From Lutraria lutraria (Eukaryota; Mollusca; Bivalvia; Venerida; Mactridae): a stretch of 64,000 nucleotides of DNA. The stretch spans positions 9,906,603 to 9,970,602 of the forward strand of contig OZ026840.1 in the NCBI GenBank assembly GCA_964023205.1. Reading direction: 5' to 3'. Shown here piece by piece: positions 55,745 to 64,000 of this stretch (its first letter is position 1; each line of letters begins with the position of its first letter). A program made the translations under genes and the position numbers. The notes under the pieces were generated by a model. The model was given only the letters and a program-made list of their open reading frames with translations, was not told the origin of the DNA and searched no databases.

Positions 55745-56951
55745 AGTCTTGATGGTCTCACCCTGGAATTTTATCAAAAATGTTGGACAGAAATATCATG
55801 CATGCTGATCAAATCTTTTGAACAATCATTTAATAATCAAGAGTTATCAAGAAGTCAAAAACAAAGTATAATCTCACTAATTTACAAAAAAAGAGACCCG
55901 GAAAATCTTGAAAATTGGCGACCATTGTCACTCCTTTATACTGATTACAAGATCCTTGCTGCACGGTTACAAAACACACTACCAAAAATAATATCCACGG
56001 ATCAGCAAGGGTTTATAAAAAGCCGTTTTATCGGCAACAACATCAGACAGATACAATGCATTTTTTATTATGCAGAATCTTTTGATATTGAAGGTGTAGT
56101 CTTATTTATTTCTAGATTCTAAAAAGCATTCGATAAGTTGAATGTGATTTCATATTGAGCACATTATGTAACTTTGCCTTTAATATCAGCTTCATTAATT
56201 GGGTTAAAACTCTCTATAAAAACAATTGCTCATCAGTAATTAATAACGGTTGGATTTCTGACTGTTTTACGTTTCTCGTGGACTGCGACAAGGTTGTACA
56301 GTATCGGCCCTTCTATTTACGATAGTTGCAGAAATTCTCTCGTCTAAAATATGTAATACTACCGAACTAAAAGGAATATCAATTAAATTAAATACTGACC
56401 ATACTAAAACAGTTTAAAATTACATACTGACCATACTAAAACAGTTTAAAATTACATACTGACCATACTAAAACAGTTTAAAATTACATACTGACCATAC
56501 TAAAACAGTTTAAAATTACATACTGACCATACTAAAGCAGTTTAAAATTACATACTGACCATACTAAAACAGTTTAAAATTACATACTGACCATACTAAA
56601 GCAGTTTAAAATTACATACTGACCATACTAAAACAGTTTAAAATTACATACTGACCATACTAAAGCAGTTTAAAATTACATACTGACCATACTAAAACAG
56701 TTTAAAATTACACACTGACCATACTAAAACAGTTTAAAATTACATACTGACCATACTAAAACAGTTTAAAATTACATACTGACCATACTAAAACAGTTTA
56801 AAATTACATACTGACCATACTAAAACAGTTTAAAATTACATACTGACCATACTAAATTACACAACTTGCAGATAATACATCCTTGTTCCTGACAAACGAA
56901 CACGATATTCCAAAAGCAATTAAAATAGTAGACGAAAATATGCGACCTTTC
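55745..56951 (+). pseudogene. L1/Tx1-like LINE RT after the TIR element, with minisatellite
   Basis: LDGLTLEFYQKCWTEISCML, then KKRDPENLENWRPLSLLYTD, STDQQGFIKSRFIGNNIRQI and, after shifts, motif B-like sequence near 56285. The stretch TELKGISIKLNT is followed by a 460-base minisatellite (56391-56850), then KITQLADNTSLFLTNE (motif C, here QLADN for QLADD). Frames shift near 56110 and 56280. Confidence 0.85.
56391..56850. repeat. 32-bp minisatellite, about 14 units
   Basis: Unit CATACTGACCATACTAAAAC plus AGTTTAAAATTA repeats with a strict 32-base period. Units are almost identical; the main variant is AAAAC against AAAGC, which alternates for three cycles in the middle (a 64-base higher-order pattern). 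One unit has CACACTGACC. There are no unique spacers. Confidence 0.95.
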
Positions 56952-57714
56952 CTTGACGTCATGGGTCAAAAATCGAATTTTCTCCGATTGTTCTGAAATT
57001 TTACACACTGATAGTATAGTATAGCATGTTCTTCGATTTTTGTTCGTTTTATTTTTTCTGTTTTTTTACCCGTTTCTTAGCAACGCCACGATGAATGTCA
57101 GGGGTGTAAAATCGACGTTTTACACGAAAAATTGGTTCAAACATACCGCTTTTGTAATTTTACATACACCAACTTCAAGCTCTCTATCTGCGGAATAAGC
57201 TCATATAAGTTTAATAGGGTTGTGTCGTCATTATTTTCCTGTTGGAACGTTAAGCGCTGAAAATACGTCCGTTTTTTCATCCGTAATTTTGACCCCCAAC
57301 TATATTTCAGTGTACTTTTGGTAAACGGAAGTAGATTCAATCAACTAATGAATCACATGTTGAATTTGTAGAGATTTTAACAAGCAATTAAAAATTGTAA
57401 AATAATATGTCATCGCGCATTGTCTTAACCTGTTATTCAATATTCTTTTAAACGTGTCACAGGCTATACATGTAGTGGTACTTATTCATATGTGTAAGTA
57501 ATTAATAATGTTTTTTCTTCTTCCATTCTCTCTCACTAATATATATATTTTGATTGCATAAATGTAATTAGCTGTATATATATATATCACTGTAAAGGTG
57601 GAATCTAAGAGTATATAATGTTTGTCTATGTATGAAATTTTAATATCAATATTACATGTTGTATAATACCATAATTTCAGTAACCATCTAGGTTGTAAAT
57701 ATATAATTATCTTA
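56952..57714. other. Unassigned interval downstream of LINE remnants
   Basis: AT-rich. Contains a palindromic-looking TGTAAAATCGACGTTTTACA at 57104-57123. No gene seen. Confidence 0.4.
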
Positions 57715-57845
57715 GATTAAATTGACAGTGACTTGTAGGCCCATTGGGCCGGGTGCTGTAATCTTGTAAATAATATTTATGTATGTATATATTCTGTAAT
57801 ATTGCATATGTCACTTAAATAAATACTTTACTTACTTACTTACAT
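57715..57845 (+). mobile_element. LINE 3' end with ACTT tail
   Basis: GTAGGCCCATTGGGCCGGGT then TCTTGTAAATAATATTTATG and a (CTTA)n tail at 57829-57843. It looks like the 3' UTR of a LINE, with the terminal short tandem repeat typical of this class. Which LINE it belongs to cannot be said. Confidence 0.55.
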
Positions 57846-57854
57846 ATATAAGAT

Positions 57855-58030
57855 ACTCAACGTACAATTAGTAGAAACATCGGAATACCATTTTTGCACA
57901 GAACAATCGATAACTGTTTTCTTGAATAATTGGATAAAATGATTAATTTGGACACTATGGGGGTTTTCAAAAACATATGTAAATCCATACTCGTCTAATA
58001 ATGTTTTCACATTAGTTACCCAATTGTTGG
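57855..58030 (-). pseudogene. LINE C-terminal fragment (minus strand)
   Basis: Minus strand reads NNWVTNVKTLLDEYGFTYVF, ENPHSVQINHFIQLFKKTVI and DCSVQKWYSDVST. It is similar in layout to the N-W...L...G...VW..Q.V..-F---FK-R--D-F-Q-W region near the end of several LINE polyproteins. Short and without neighbours; moderate confidence. Confidence 0.55.
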
Positions 58031-58459
58031 ATCCATTTAAGTGTCGATTGATTTATCAATCGTACACAGTGCTTCCAAAACGACACTCAAAACAGAACAA
58101 CACGAAAAAAACAGAACAAAACGAAAAAAAAATTAATAAACTATAAATCGACAGTCGTACAAAAATCTCTCAGAACTACTTTCGTCAAAAAACGCTCAAC
58201 TAGTTTTTCAAAATAAAAAAATTGAAATAGTTTCAATCATTTGTTTATATATTCAAAATACCAAATTATGCAGTTTTATCTCGTAATTATTACGGTATCT
58301 TACGTTATTTCGTGTGTTTATGGTGCACTACTTAATTATAAATTCTTCCGCGCTGTTTTCGAGTCACGTGACCACACACTGAGGTGGCTATCGGCCATTA
58401 CCTACGAACTTAGACAAGAAGATTACCGTCGACATTTCGTCAGTTATTTCGTCAATATA

Positions 58460-58984
58460 TGAGAGTAAGTATAATCCCGGTGAAAATGGATATATAGAAT
58501 TAAGTTCGCCGTCGTGTACGTCTTTATTGATGTTCTATTTACTGTCATTGTACCGAAAAGAACGTTCCCCATCCCAACCCAAACTATTGGCAGTTAGTTC
58601 GTCATAGCCACTGGGTTACATGTTCAGTTCATTGGGATAGTTTTCGGCCTCTAATTCTGTTCCTCACTAAATTTGTAAAACTAAAAAGTCGAGATTGATT
58701 GGACCTTGTAAATTTCATATTTGCAAAGCGAATTTATGAGAATAGACGATTATACAGTTATTGTACTTACCTACAATAGAAGTGGTTTTAGTCGTATCTT
58801 CCCCACGGATCCTGGAGTTTCACTCGACAGAGGTCACGATGTAGACAGATAAGACATTCAACAACAGAAAATAGGTAATTCTTCAAATAGCGCAAAGGAA
58901 ACGGAACTGCTTCTTTCCGGATGTTATTCATCTACCTGCGGCTGACCACGATTATCGCTGTCATCACACTTGGACGCTACCACA
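58460..58984 (-). repeat. 3' LTR of the gypsy element
   Basis: On the minus strand the tract GAACGGGGGGGAG (58985-58997) is a polypurine tract, and TGTGGTAGCGTCCAAGTG begins directly after it, a normal LTR start. AATAAAG (58521-58527) would be the poly(A) signal. The far end is set at TGAGAG (58460, i.e. ...CTCTCA) because of the TG/CA rule and the short distance after AATAAA; it cannot be checked against the 5' LTR, so this boundary is tentative. Confidence 0.6.
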
Positions 58985-58997
58985 CTCCCCCCCGTTC
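58985..58997 (-). promoter_or_regulatory. Polypurine tract
   Basis: GAACGGGGGGGAG on the minus strand, immediately before the LTR start, is the expected plus-strand DNA primer. It lies about 65 bases after the TatD ORF stop, which places that ORF inside the element. Confidence 0.72.
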
Positions 58998-59061
58998 TAT
59001 AAACAGCGTCCCGGGGTCCATGTCTTCCTCCTCCCCCCTCGGTCCACGTAACACAGGCTCA

Positions 59062-61116
59062 CTAAACAACATCCGCAAAAAGCCTGTGGCCATTGCGGCG
59101 GGTGACGGCTAAAATTTCCCCCGTGGGCACCCCCCTAATCTCTGCCACTGCTTTCGCTACATCATCCACAAATGCTGGTGTGTTGAAGGTGGCCGACCTA
59201 TCCGTCCTCAGGTACGGCGCGTCTGTCTCAATCAACAGACGGTCTGCAGGGATTCGCTTCACTGCCGCCCTCTGAAACCTGTCGAAGGTCTTGACCAGGC
59301 CGGATATGCTGAAGTAGCAGCTCGGGAACGTGGTCATCCAGGCCAAAGCTTGATCCACCCCGCCAGTAAAGCAGTGTAATTGCATTCGCTGGCGTGGAGA
59401 GACCCACTCCTTCATAATCTGAAGCCCCCTAAAGTAAACCTCACTCTCGTACCCTCCATCCCGACTCTCCCGGAAGTGTAGAACTACAGGCCGGATGGGA
59501 CAAGCCAACTCAAGAAGAGCTTTGAACATGGCTTCTTGTACCTGCCACTGTGCGCGAGGCCTCGTATAATCAAGGCCAATCTCCCCCAAAGCCACCACGC
59601 CTTCCTTTCTCAACTCGTTTCTGACCAAGTTGACTGCAAACTCTGTATCCCCAATAGCATTGCTGGGGTGTATCCATACCGCGGAGCCGAACCCTCTCTC
59701 CTGCGGATACCTCTGTGGGAAGGTCGCTTGGTCACAAAAAACCATGACGCCTCCATCCACGTGCACAGGGACCTTTGGCGTAGCCCCCCGGTGAAACTTG
59801 CACAACTCTTGTACCGACAGGCCCGCTCTATCCAATTTGTTCTGGCTCCTGTCGAGGTGGAAATGGCTGTCGAAAGCCAACAATACCGGGACTTCTACCG
59901 CTGCCCTTGTTGCTTGACCCGTAACACCAGCGCTTCCCGATTCTGATGTCCCTGGTCCCATTCCAATATCGTCAGTCGATTGACTACCCGCACCCCCGGG
60001 ACGGTCTTCCGAGCTGTCATATCCCACTTCATCCACCACTTCCAAGTCCTCCTCGGCCTGGATGTTCACAGCACTCTCTAGCTGGAACCTCTCCCTGTAT
60101 TCCTTCTGACCATAAGGCCGAAGCAAGCTGAGCAGAGCCAACTGTACCCTCCAGTGGAACAGAAGTACTCTGCTAGTCACGCTTGACAAACGCAAATTTC
60201 TTGGGACGTTCCAATGAAATCGTCTCCCCACCCTCTCGATCCAAGGCCTATCCAGATCATGGACCACTGCATTTTCAGGAATCCCCAGTCTCCTACGATG
60301 GACCAGCTCCATCCCATCATTCACCGTATTAGCCCCTACCAATCTCAGCAGAAACAATAAGGCTTGTAGTCTCTCCTCGTCTCGTTGAGGAGCCTCCAAC
60401 AAACTATACCTATGGAAAAGTCTAGGTAGGTGAGCCGACTCTGCATGCCGGTGCAAATTCCTTCGCCTCGCTCTACAAGCTGGCACTGGGCAAATCTGCA
60501 TGCCTCTCCTCCCTACTGGCTGCCACCTCGACCTATCTCTCTCCCTCTGACCCCGGGCTTCCTCCCTGGGTTCCTCACCCCTATCCTCTCTAGGCCTGTG
60601 TAACAAGGGAGACCTCGACCTGTACCGCCCTTCCGCGTCCCCCCTACGTTCCTCAGGTCTGGACCGATCCACTTCACTCACCGGTGAAAATGCTGCTGCC
60701 CTGGCTGCTCGAACACTCGCTTCCACTCTCCTCGCCACCTCTTCTAGTGTCTCTCCAGCATCAAACTCTGGAGGGGCCGAACCCTCACCTTTCTGCTCCT
60801 CCTCCGTCCCAACTTCCATTGGGGTGGGTATCTTTTCCTCATCCGAAATCTCAATTACCTCGGATTCCACAACCTCCTTCTTGACCTCCTCACCCTCAGG
60901 TTCCTCCTTAATCCCAGGCAAAGCCGGGAACTCTGCACGATCCAGCCTAATCGGCCTCTGCCGTCCCACCCTAGCCACTAGAGTTCGAGCCGGACCTCTA
61001 GTTCTCATCCCAGATATGGTCATTCCGGGTCGCCTCTTCTTCACTGGTGCCCTCACAACTCGCGCCATGAAATCGTCTCCACACACCAGCTCACCGAATT
61101 TCCGGATATCTTTCAC
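59062..61116 (-). CDS. Gypsy ORF3: zinc finger plus TatD-like nuclease
   Basis: 684 open codons. The N-terminal 200 residues are charged and disordered: a SUMO-interaction-like VIEISDEE at 87-94, then Arg/Glu/Ser-rich with GRYRSRSPLL. A C2H2-type finger lies at C209, C214, H224 and H229 (CPVPACRARRRNLHRHAESAH). A helical middle follows (245-350). Residues about 412-684 form a TatD domain, a TIM-barrel metal-dependent DNase/exonuclease family. Its ligands are all present: H418 and H420 (FDSHFHLD), E512 (GEIGLDY), H547 (VLHFRE), H581 (LHCFTGG) and D632 (IETDAPYL). The first ATG in frame is residue 17; an upstream segment (61113-61307) in another frame looks like its true start. It could trim cDNA ends or act on host nucleic acid; the role is unknown. 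Such a domain is not a usual gypsy component. Confidence 0.9.
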   Translation of the reverse strand: MKDIRKFGELVCGDDFMARVVRAPVKKRRPGMTISGMRTRGPARTLVARVGRQRPIRLDRAEFPALPGIKEEPEGEEVKKEVVESEVIEISDEEKIPTPMEVGTEEEQKGEGSAPPEFDAGETLEEVARRVEASVRAARAAAFSPVSEVDRSRPEERRGDAEGRYRSRSPLLHRPREDRGEEPREEARGQRERDRSRWQPVGRRGMQICPVPACRARRRNLHRHAESAHLPRLFHRYSLLEAPQRDEERLQALLFLLRLVGANTVNDGMELVHRRRLGIPENAVVHDLDRPWIERVGRRFHWNVPRNLRLSSVTSRVLLFHWRVQLALLSLLRPYGQKEYRERFQLESAVNIQAEEDLEVVDEVGYDSSEDRPGGAGSQSTDDIGMGPGTSESGSAGVTGQATRAAVEVPVLLAFDSHFHLDRSQNKLDRAGLSVQELCKFHRGATPKVPVHVDGGVMVFCDQATFPQRYPQERGFGSAVWIHPSNAIGDTEFAVNLVRNELRKEGVVALGEIGLDYTRPRAQWQVQEAMFKALLELACPIRPVVLHFRESRDGGYESEVYFRGLQIMKEWVSPRQRMQLHCFTGGVDQALAWMTTFPSCYFSISGLVKTFDRFQRAAVKRIPADRLLIETDAPYLRTDRSATFNTPAFVDDVAKAVAEIRGVPTGEILAVTRRNGHRLFADVV

Positions 61117-61307
61117 AAAAGATATCTTGTTCGGCTCCTAGCCAGCCTTAACTGTTCCTCCACTAAAGGCTCTATCCTCTTATGATCGGCCGGCCTCATC
61201 GTTCCCAACTCCACGATCAGGTCCCTTCCGGAAGACCACAGTCGACCACACTTGTTGGCCTCCTCTACTTCCGCATATATGTCCCGGTTATCTACCCTGG
61301 ACGCCAT
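61113..61307 (-). CDS. N-terminal segment of gypsy ORF3 (different frame)
   Basis: ATG at 61307 opens MASRVDNRDIYAEVEEANKC and runs 65 codons (…PLVEEQLRLARSRTRYLL) to a stop inside the start of the TatD frame. The two frames overlap by a few bases near 61113-61130, so a single frameshift, genetic or programmed, would join them into a protein of about 745 residues. The ATG lies one base after a strong splice acceptor (TTTTTATGTATTTCAG at 61309-61324), suggesting a spliced subgenomic mRNA as used for env-like ORFs. Confidence 0.65.
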   Translation of the reverse strand: MASRVDNRDIYAEVEEANKCGRLWSSGRDLIVELGTMRPADHKRIEPLVEEQLRLARSRTRYLL

Positions 61308-61308
61308 C

Positions 61309-61324
61309 CTGAAATACATAAAAA
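61309..61324 (-). promoter_or_regulatory. Splice acceptor before gypsy ORF3
   Basis: TTTTTATGTATTTCAG, a pyrimidine-rich stretch ending in CAG, stands one base before the ORF3 ATG and about 50 bases after the pol stop at 61360. Its donor should lie upstream of gag, outside the window. Prediction from sequence form only. Confidence 0.55.
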
Positions 61325-61359
61325 TGACCTATTAAATCCCATGCATATAACTTACTGTT

Positions 61360-64000
61360 TTATTTGCCTGCCTCACACCTTGGACATAAATATATATCCA
61401 TACTCTCTGAATCTTCCTCAGTTACTCCCACACAATTACCATGAAACCACTCATCGCATTGGTCACATTCTATCATAAAGCTGCCATCATCCTTCCCCCG
61501 GCATATACAATATCTCTCATCCTTCCCAGTCGGACTGGACTCTCCACAATTTAGCCTTGCTCTAATTTGTGTCAGCCAAGCGGGTGTTTGCTCCAACTTG
61601 CACAACTTAATTCGGTCATGATTTACATTCATTTGTTTTGTTCTTAACCTCACTTGAAATAAATACGGGGAAATTTCCTGACAATGATGCCTGGTCCTAT
61701 CCACTGTGGCAATAGCTTCTTAGTGGTACCCTTCTTACCCGCTTTATTCAATACAAAAACATAATCCCCCTGAGCAAATGAGGCCTTTCTTAACCGCAAA
61801 TCATAATCTCGTTTCATATGGGCCTGATAAGACCTCAACTGTTTGCGGGCCATTTCATGGGCTTCAATCATGTCCCTTTCAAGCCTTCCCACATAATCCT
61901 CTGCACATTCAGCTTTGTTGCTACCACCTGGCACTGGATAAACTAGGTCGGCCGGTGTATGAACCTCCCTACCCAACATAAGTCGGTTTGGGGTAAAGCC
62001 TGTACTCCGTGAAACCGAAGACCGCATGGCTGCCGCTACCTGCGGGAGACACACATCCCAGGTATTCTGCTTGTTACCCACAAAGCAACGAACTGCATCC
62101 ATCAACGTGCGATTGTATCGTTCTACCTGACCGTTCGTGCTAGGCCGGTAAGCTGTTGTCCTGGTCTTGTGAATGTGCAACACTTTACACAGTTCTGTAA
62201 ACAACGCACTCTCAAAATTTGCCCCCTGTCCGTCATAATCTCCACAGGCACTCCCAGCCTGCTGAACACATGTGTAACTACTGCTTCCGCTGTGTCCTCG
62301 GCAGTTTGGGATTTTAAAGGGATGCACTCAGCCCACTTAGTGAATTGATCCACTACCATAAGGATGTGACGGTTACCCCGCTCCGTCACTGGCAATGGAC
62401 CTAGGAAGTCAATGTGGACTCTCCATAGGCAGTCCTGAGTGGTAGTTGACCATCTCCCCCTTACTCTTCCTAACTGGGTTCTTACTCACGCTACACCGTG
62501 GACATACCTCCTGATATCACTGGACATTCTATGCCAGAAATATTTTTGCTTGATCCTGGCAATTGTTCTATCCTCACCTTGATGCCCCGCCATTGGTAGA
62601 TCATGGCTCAAGGCCATAATTTCCCTTCTCATACTAGTGGGCACTAATAGCTGCCTCCTGTTGGAGTTAGGATCCCACCTCCAGATTACACCGTCTGACA
62701 TGGAGAAACACTCCCTATTTACCCAATAGTACTTACAGGAGGCGTTCGCCAGAAAAAGACTACCCTCAGGTGGTTCTTTCCTGTGCATCAGCCACTCCCT
62801 TAGGACCCTGAATTCGTCTTCCTTATCCTGCTGAACCAGCCACTCTCCTGTCTCCTCCTGTACTCCCTGTACCTTAGGGCCCTCGGCTCCTTTCTTGGTG
62901 GCAGCTAAAGGGACCACATCATCTACACATTCAATAAACGAACCCCAGCTTTTCTCAGTTCGAGTGCACTTACTACACCCTCCACATGGTAAATCCTGTA
63001 ATTCCACCCCATGTTTAAAATGGTCAAGGTACTCTCCTGGCATTCTCGACAATGCGTCCGCGTTGCCATGCTTCTTGCCAGGCCTATGCCTTATTTCCAT
63101 GTCATATTGGCTAAGCTCCTCTAACCACCTTGCCATCTGACCCTGTGGCTCTTTGAAGTGCAAAAGCCAGATCAAGCTACTATGGTCAGTTCGCAAAGTA
63201 AACCTACGGCCAAGAAGGTAATGCCTGAATTGCCTGGTAAATCGTACCACCGCCAACAACTCCTTTCTTGTGGTGCAATATCTCCTTTGTTCCTTAGTCA
63301 AAGCATAAGAACCATAGCTGATCACTCGAGTGGTACCATTCTGCACCTGGCTCAGGACACCTCCCACTGCCCTATCCGATGCGTCCGTATCCAATATGAA
63401 TGGATCTTCCCGATTGGGTAAACCCAGGATTGGTGCCTCTACCAAGGCCAGCTTTAAATCTTCGAAGGCTGCTGCCTGTGTTTCACACCATTCAAACTCT
63501 TTAACTGCATCATACAGTGGCCTCGCTTTTTCAGCGTACTTCTCGATGAACATCCGATGGTAGTTTACCAACCCCAAAAACCTCTCAATGTCCTTGGCTG
63601 ACTTAGGTTCTGGCCAATTTGCTACCACATCCACATCATTTGGGCTCAGGCCCAATCCGTCTGGCCCTACGGTCCTCCCCAAAAAATCTACTGTGTGCTG
63701 AAACAGCTCACACTTTTTGGGTTTCAGCTTGAGCTGGTACCGCCGGAATCTTCCAAATACTTCACGCAGTGTCTCAAGGTGCTTGACAAAGGTCTCAGCC
63801 ATGGCCATAATGTCATCCAAAAAAGCAAGCACTGAGTTCCAGTTCAAACCATGTAACACTAGGTTAATCGCCCTGGCGAATGTAGCCGGCGCATTGCACA
63901 ACCCGAATGCCATTCTAACAAATTCGAACAGCCCATATTTGGTAGTAAAGGCCGTCTTTTTCCTGTCTTCCTCTTTGATTCTTACTTGCCAATATGCCGA
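61360..64000 (-). pseudogene. Ty3/gypsy pol: RT, RNase H, integrase with C-terminal PHD finger (partial)
   Basis: Enters at the window edge inside RT. FGLCNAPATFARAINLVLHG and the YLDDI-type FLDDI (near 63820) are RT motifs B and C. RNase H follows with Asp in ILDTDASD, Glu in TTRKELLAVV and Asp in LRTDHSSL, ending HGNADALSRMP. Integrase has the HHCC start (HDLPMAGHQG, then CPRC in a shifted frame). Its core has Asp in VVDQFTKWAE, Asp in IMTDRG and Glu in NGQVERYNRTL, then [11 protein letters not shown]. It is closed by a PHD finger [22 protein letters not shown] and CPRC (C4HC3, near 61520-61365). Frameshifts near 62500, 62405, 62220 and 61690 inactivate this copy. PHD fingers read histone tails, so it may guide integration; that is inference. 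Confidence 0.92.

Larger units (their letters stand above)
58460..64000 (-). mobile_element. Ty3/gypsy LTR retrotransposon with PHD finger and TatD ORF (runs off the window)
   Basis: Order on the minus strand: RT, RNase H, integrase with terminal PHD finger, splice acceptor, ORF3 with TatD domain, polypurine tract and 3' LTR. The 5' LTR, gag, protease and RT start lie beyond base 64000. GC content is clearly higher than in the AT-rich remainder of the window, consistent with a younger or differently constrained element. pol is frameshifted at several points; ORF3 has one frame change near its start but is open for 684 codons afterwards. Confidence 0.9.

Noticed and set aside
56391..56850. CRISPR-like regular 32-bp repeats
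   Set aside because: Repeats are directly adjacent with no unique spacers, and the setting is a LINE in a eukaryotic genome; it is a minisatellite.
58241..58462. Possible small membrane protein beside the LTR
   Set aside because: Short hydrophobic frame in AT-rich DNA overlapping the tentative LTR end; no support.
59536..59946. 136-codon plus-strand ORF opposite the TatD gene
   Set aside because: Antisense shadow of a GC-rich coding region; no domain and contradicted by the intact TatD motifs on the other strand.

Overview
The window is repeat-rich animal DNA without a recognisable single-copy host gene. It is AT-rich, intron-bearing eukaryotic sequence. It carries non-LTR retrotransposons, a DIRS-type element, a Maverick/Polinton, a Harbinger, a Ty3/gypsy element, a tRNA-derived SINE and many inverted-repeat (MITE-like) elements. 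That mix, and the short repeat with the core TGTGACCTTGACCTTTGA near 55 kb, suggest a marine invertebrate, most likely a bivalve mollusc. The species call is inference. LAYOUT 1-20 kb: a pair of >1 kb inverted arms (1-1076 against 13402-14478) frames a set of GCGACATWTAGCGT motifs, a GC-rich minisatellite and a MITE. Also inside are a minus-strand DIRS retroelement (YR, RNase H, RT and a CCHC gag piece, 5769-10677) cut by a 5'-truncated LINE, a 1 kb TIR element and a SINE with its target duplication. From 14.5 to 19.6 kb come a 500-bp MITE and a 2 kb TIR element. LAYOUT 20.8-45.5 kb: this is a nest. A Maverick of about 20.5 kb (21530-42015) sits inside the reverse transcriptase of an L1/Tx1-like LINE. 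A 5.1 kb Harbinger (27145-32283) sits inside the Maverick packaging ATPase. LINE pieces on the minus strand flank both sides, one of them carrying its own TTAA MITE. Left to right the Maverick holds a TIR with a 91-aa ORF, a BIR-domain (IAP-like) ORF and a CxGC..H..HxC ORF. Then come a retroviral-type integrase, a penton-like protein, a basic protein, the major capsid protein, the ATPase (split), a small basic protein, a coiled-coil protein and protein-primed DNA polymerase B. The right TIR carries a second, inward-facing set of the BIR genes and a stump of a second integrase. Most virion and replication genes have frameshifts, so the copy looks dead; the integrase and TIR ORFs stay open. LAYOUT 45.6-58 kb: LINE scraps, several hairpins and MITEs, a 150-160 bp tandem array joined to a 30-bp minisatellite, another L1/Tx1-like LINE split by a 2.4 kb TIR element at almost the same RT codons as the Maverick insertion, and a 32-bp minisatellite grown inside that RT. 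LAYOUT 58.46-64 kb: a minus-strand, GC-richer Ty3/gypsy element runs off the right edge. Its integrase ends in a PHD finger. Downstream of pol, between a splice acceptor and the polypurine tract/3' LTR, it carries an extra ORF ending in a complete TatD-type metal-dependent nuclease domain with all expected ligands. This is the most unusual gene in the window. HOW IT FITS: nothing here forms a host pathway. The window records successive insertions, and the two likely accessory functions are an apoptosis-inhibitor-like gene in the Maverick TIRs and a TatD nuclease carried by a gypsy element.
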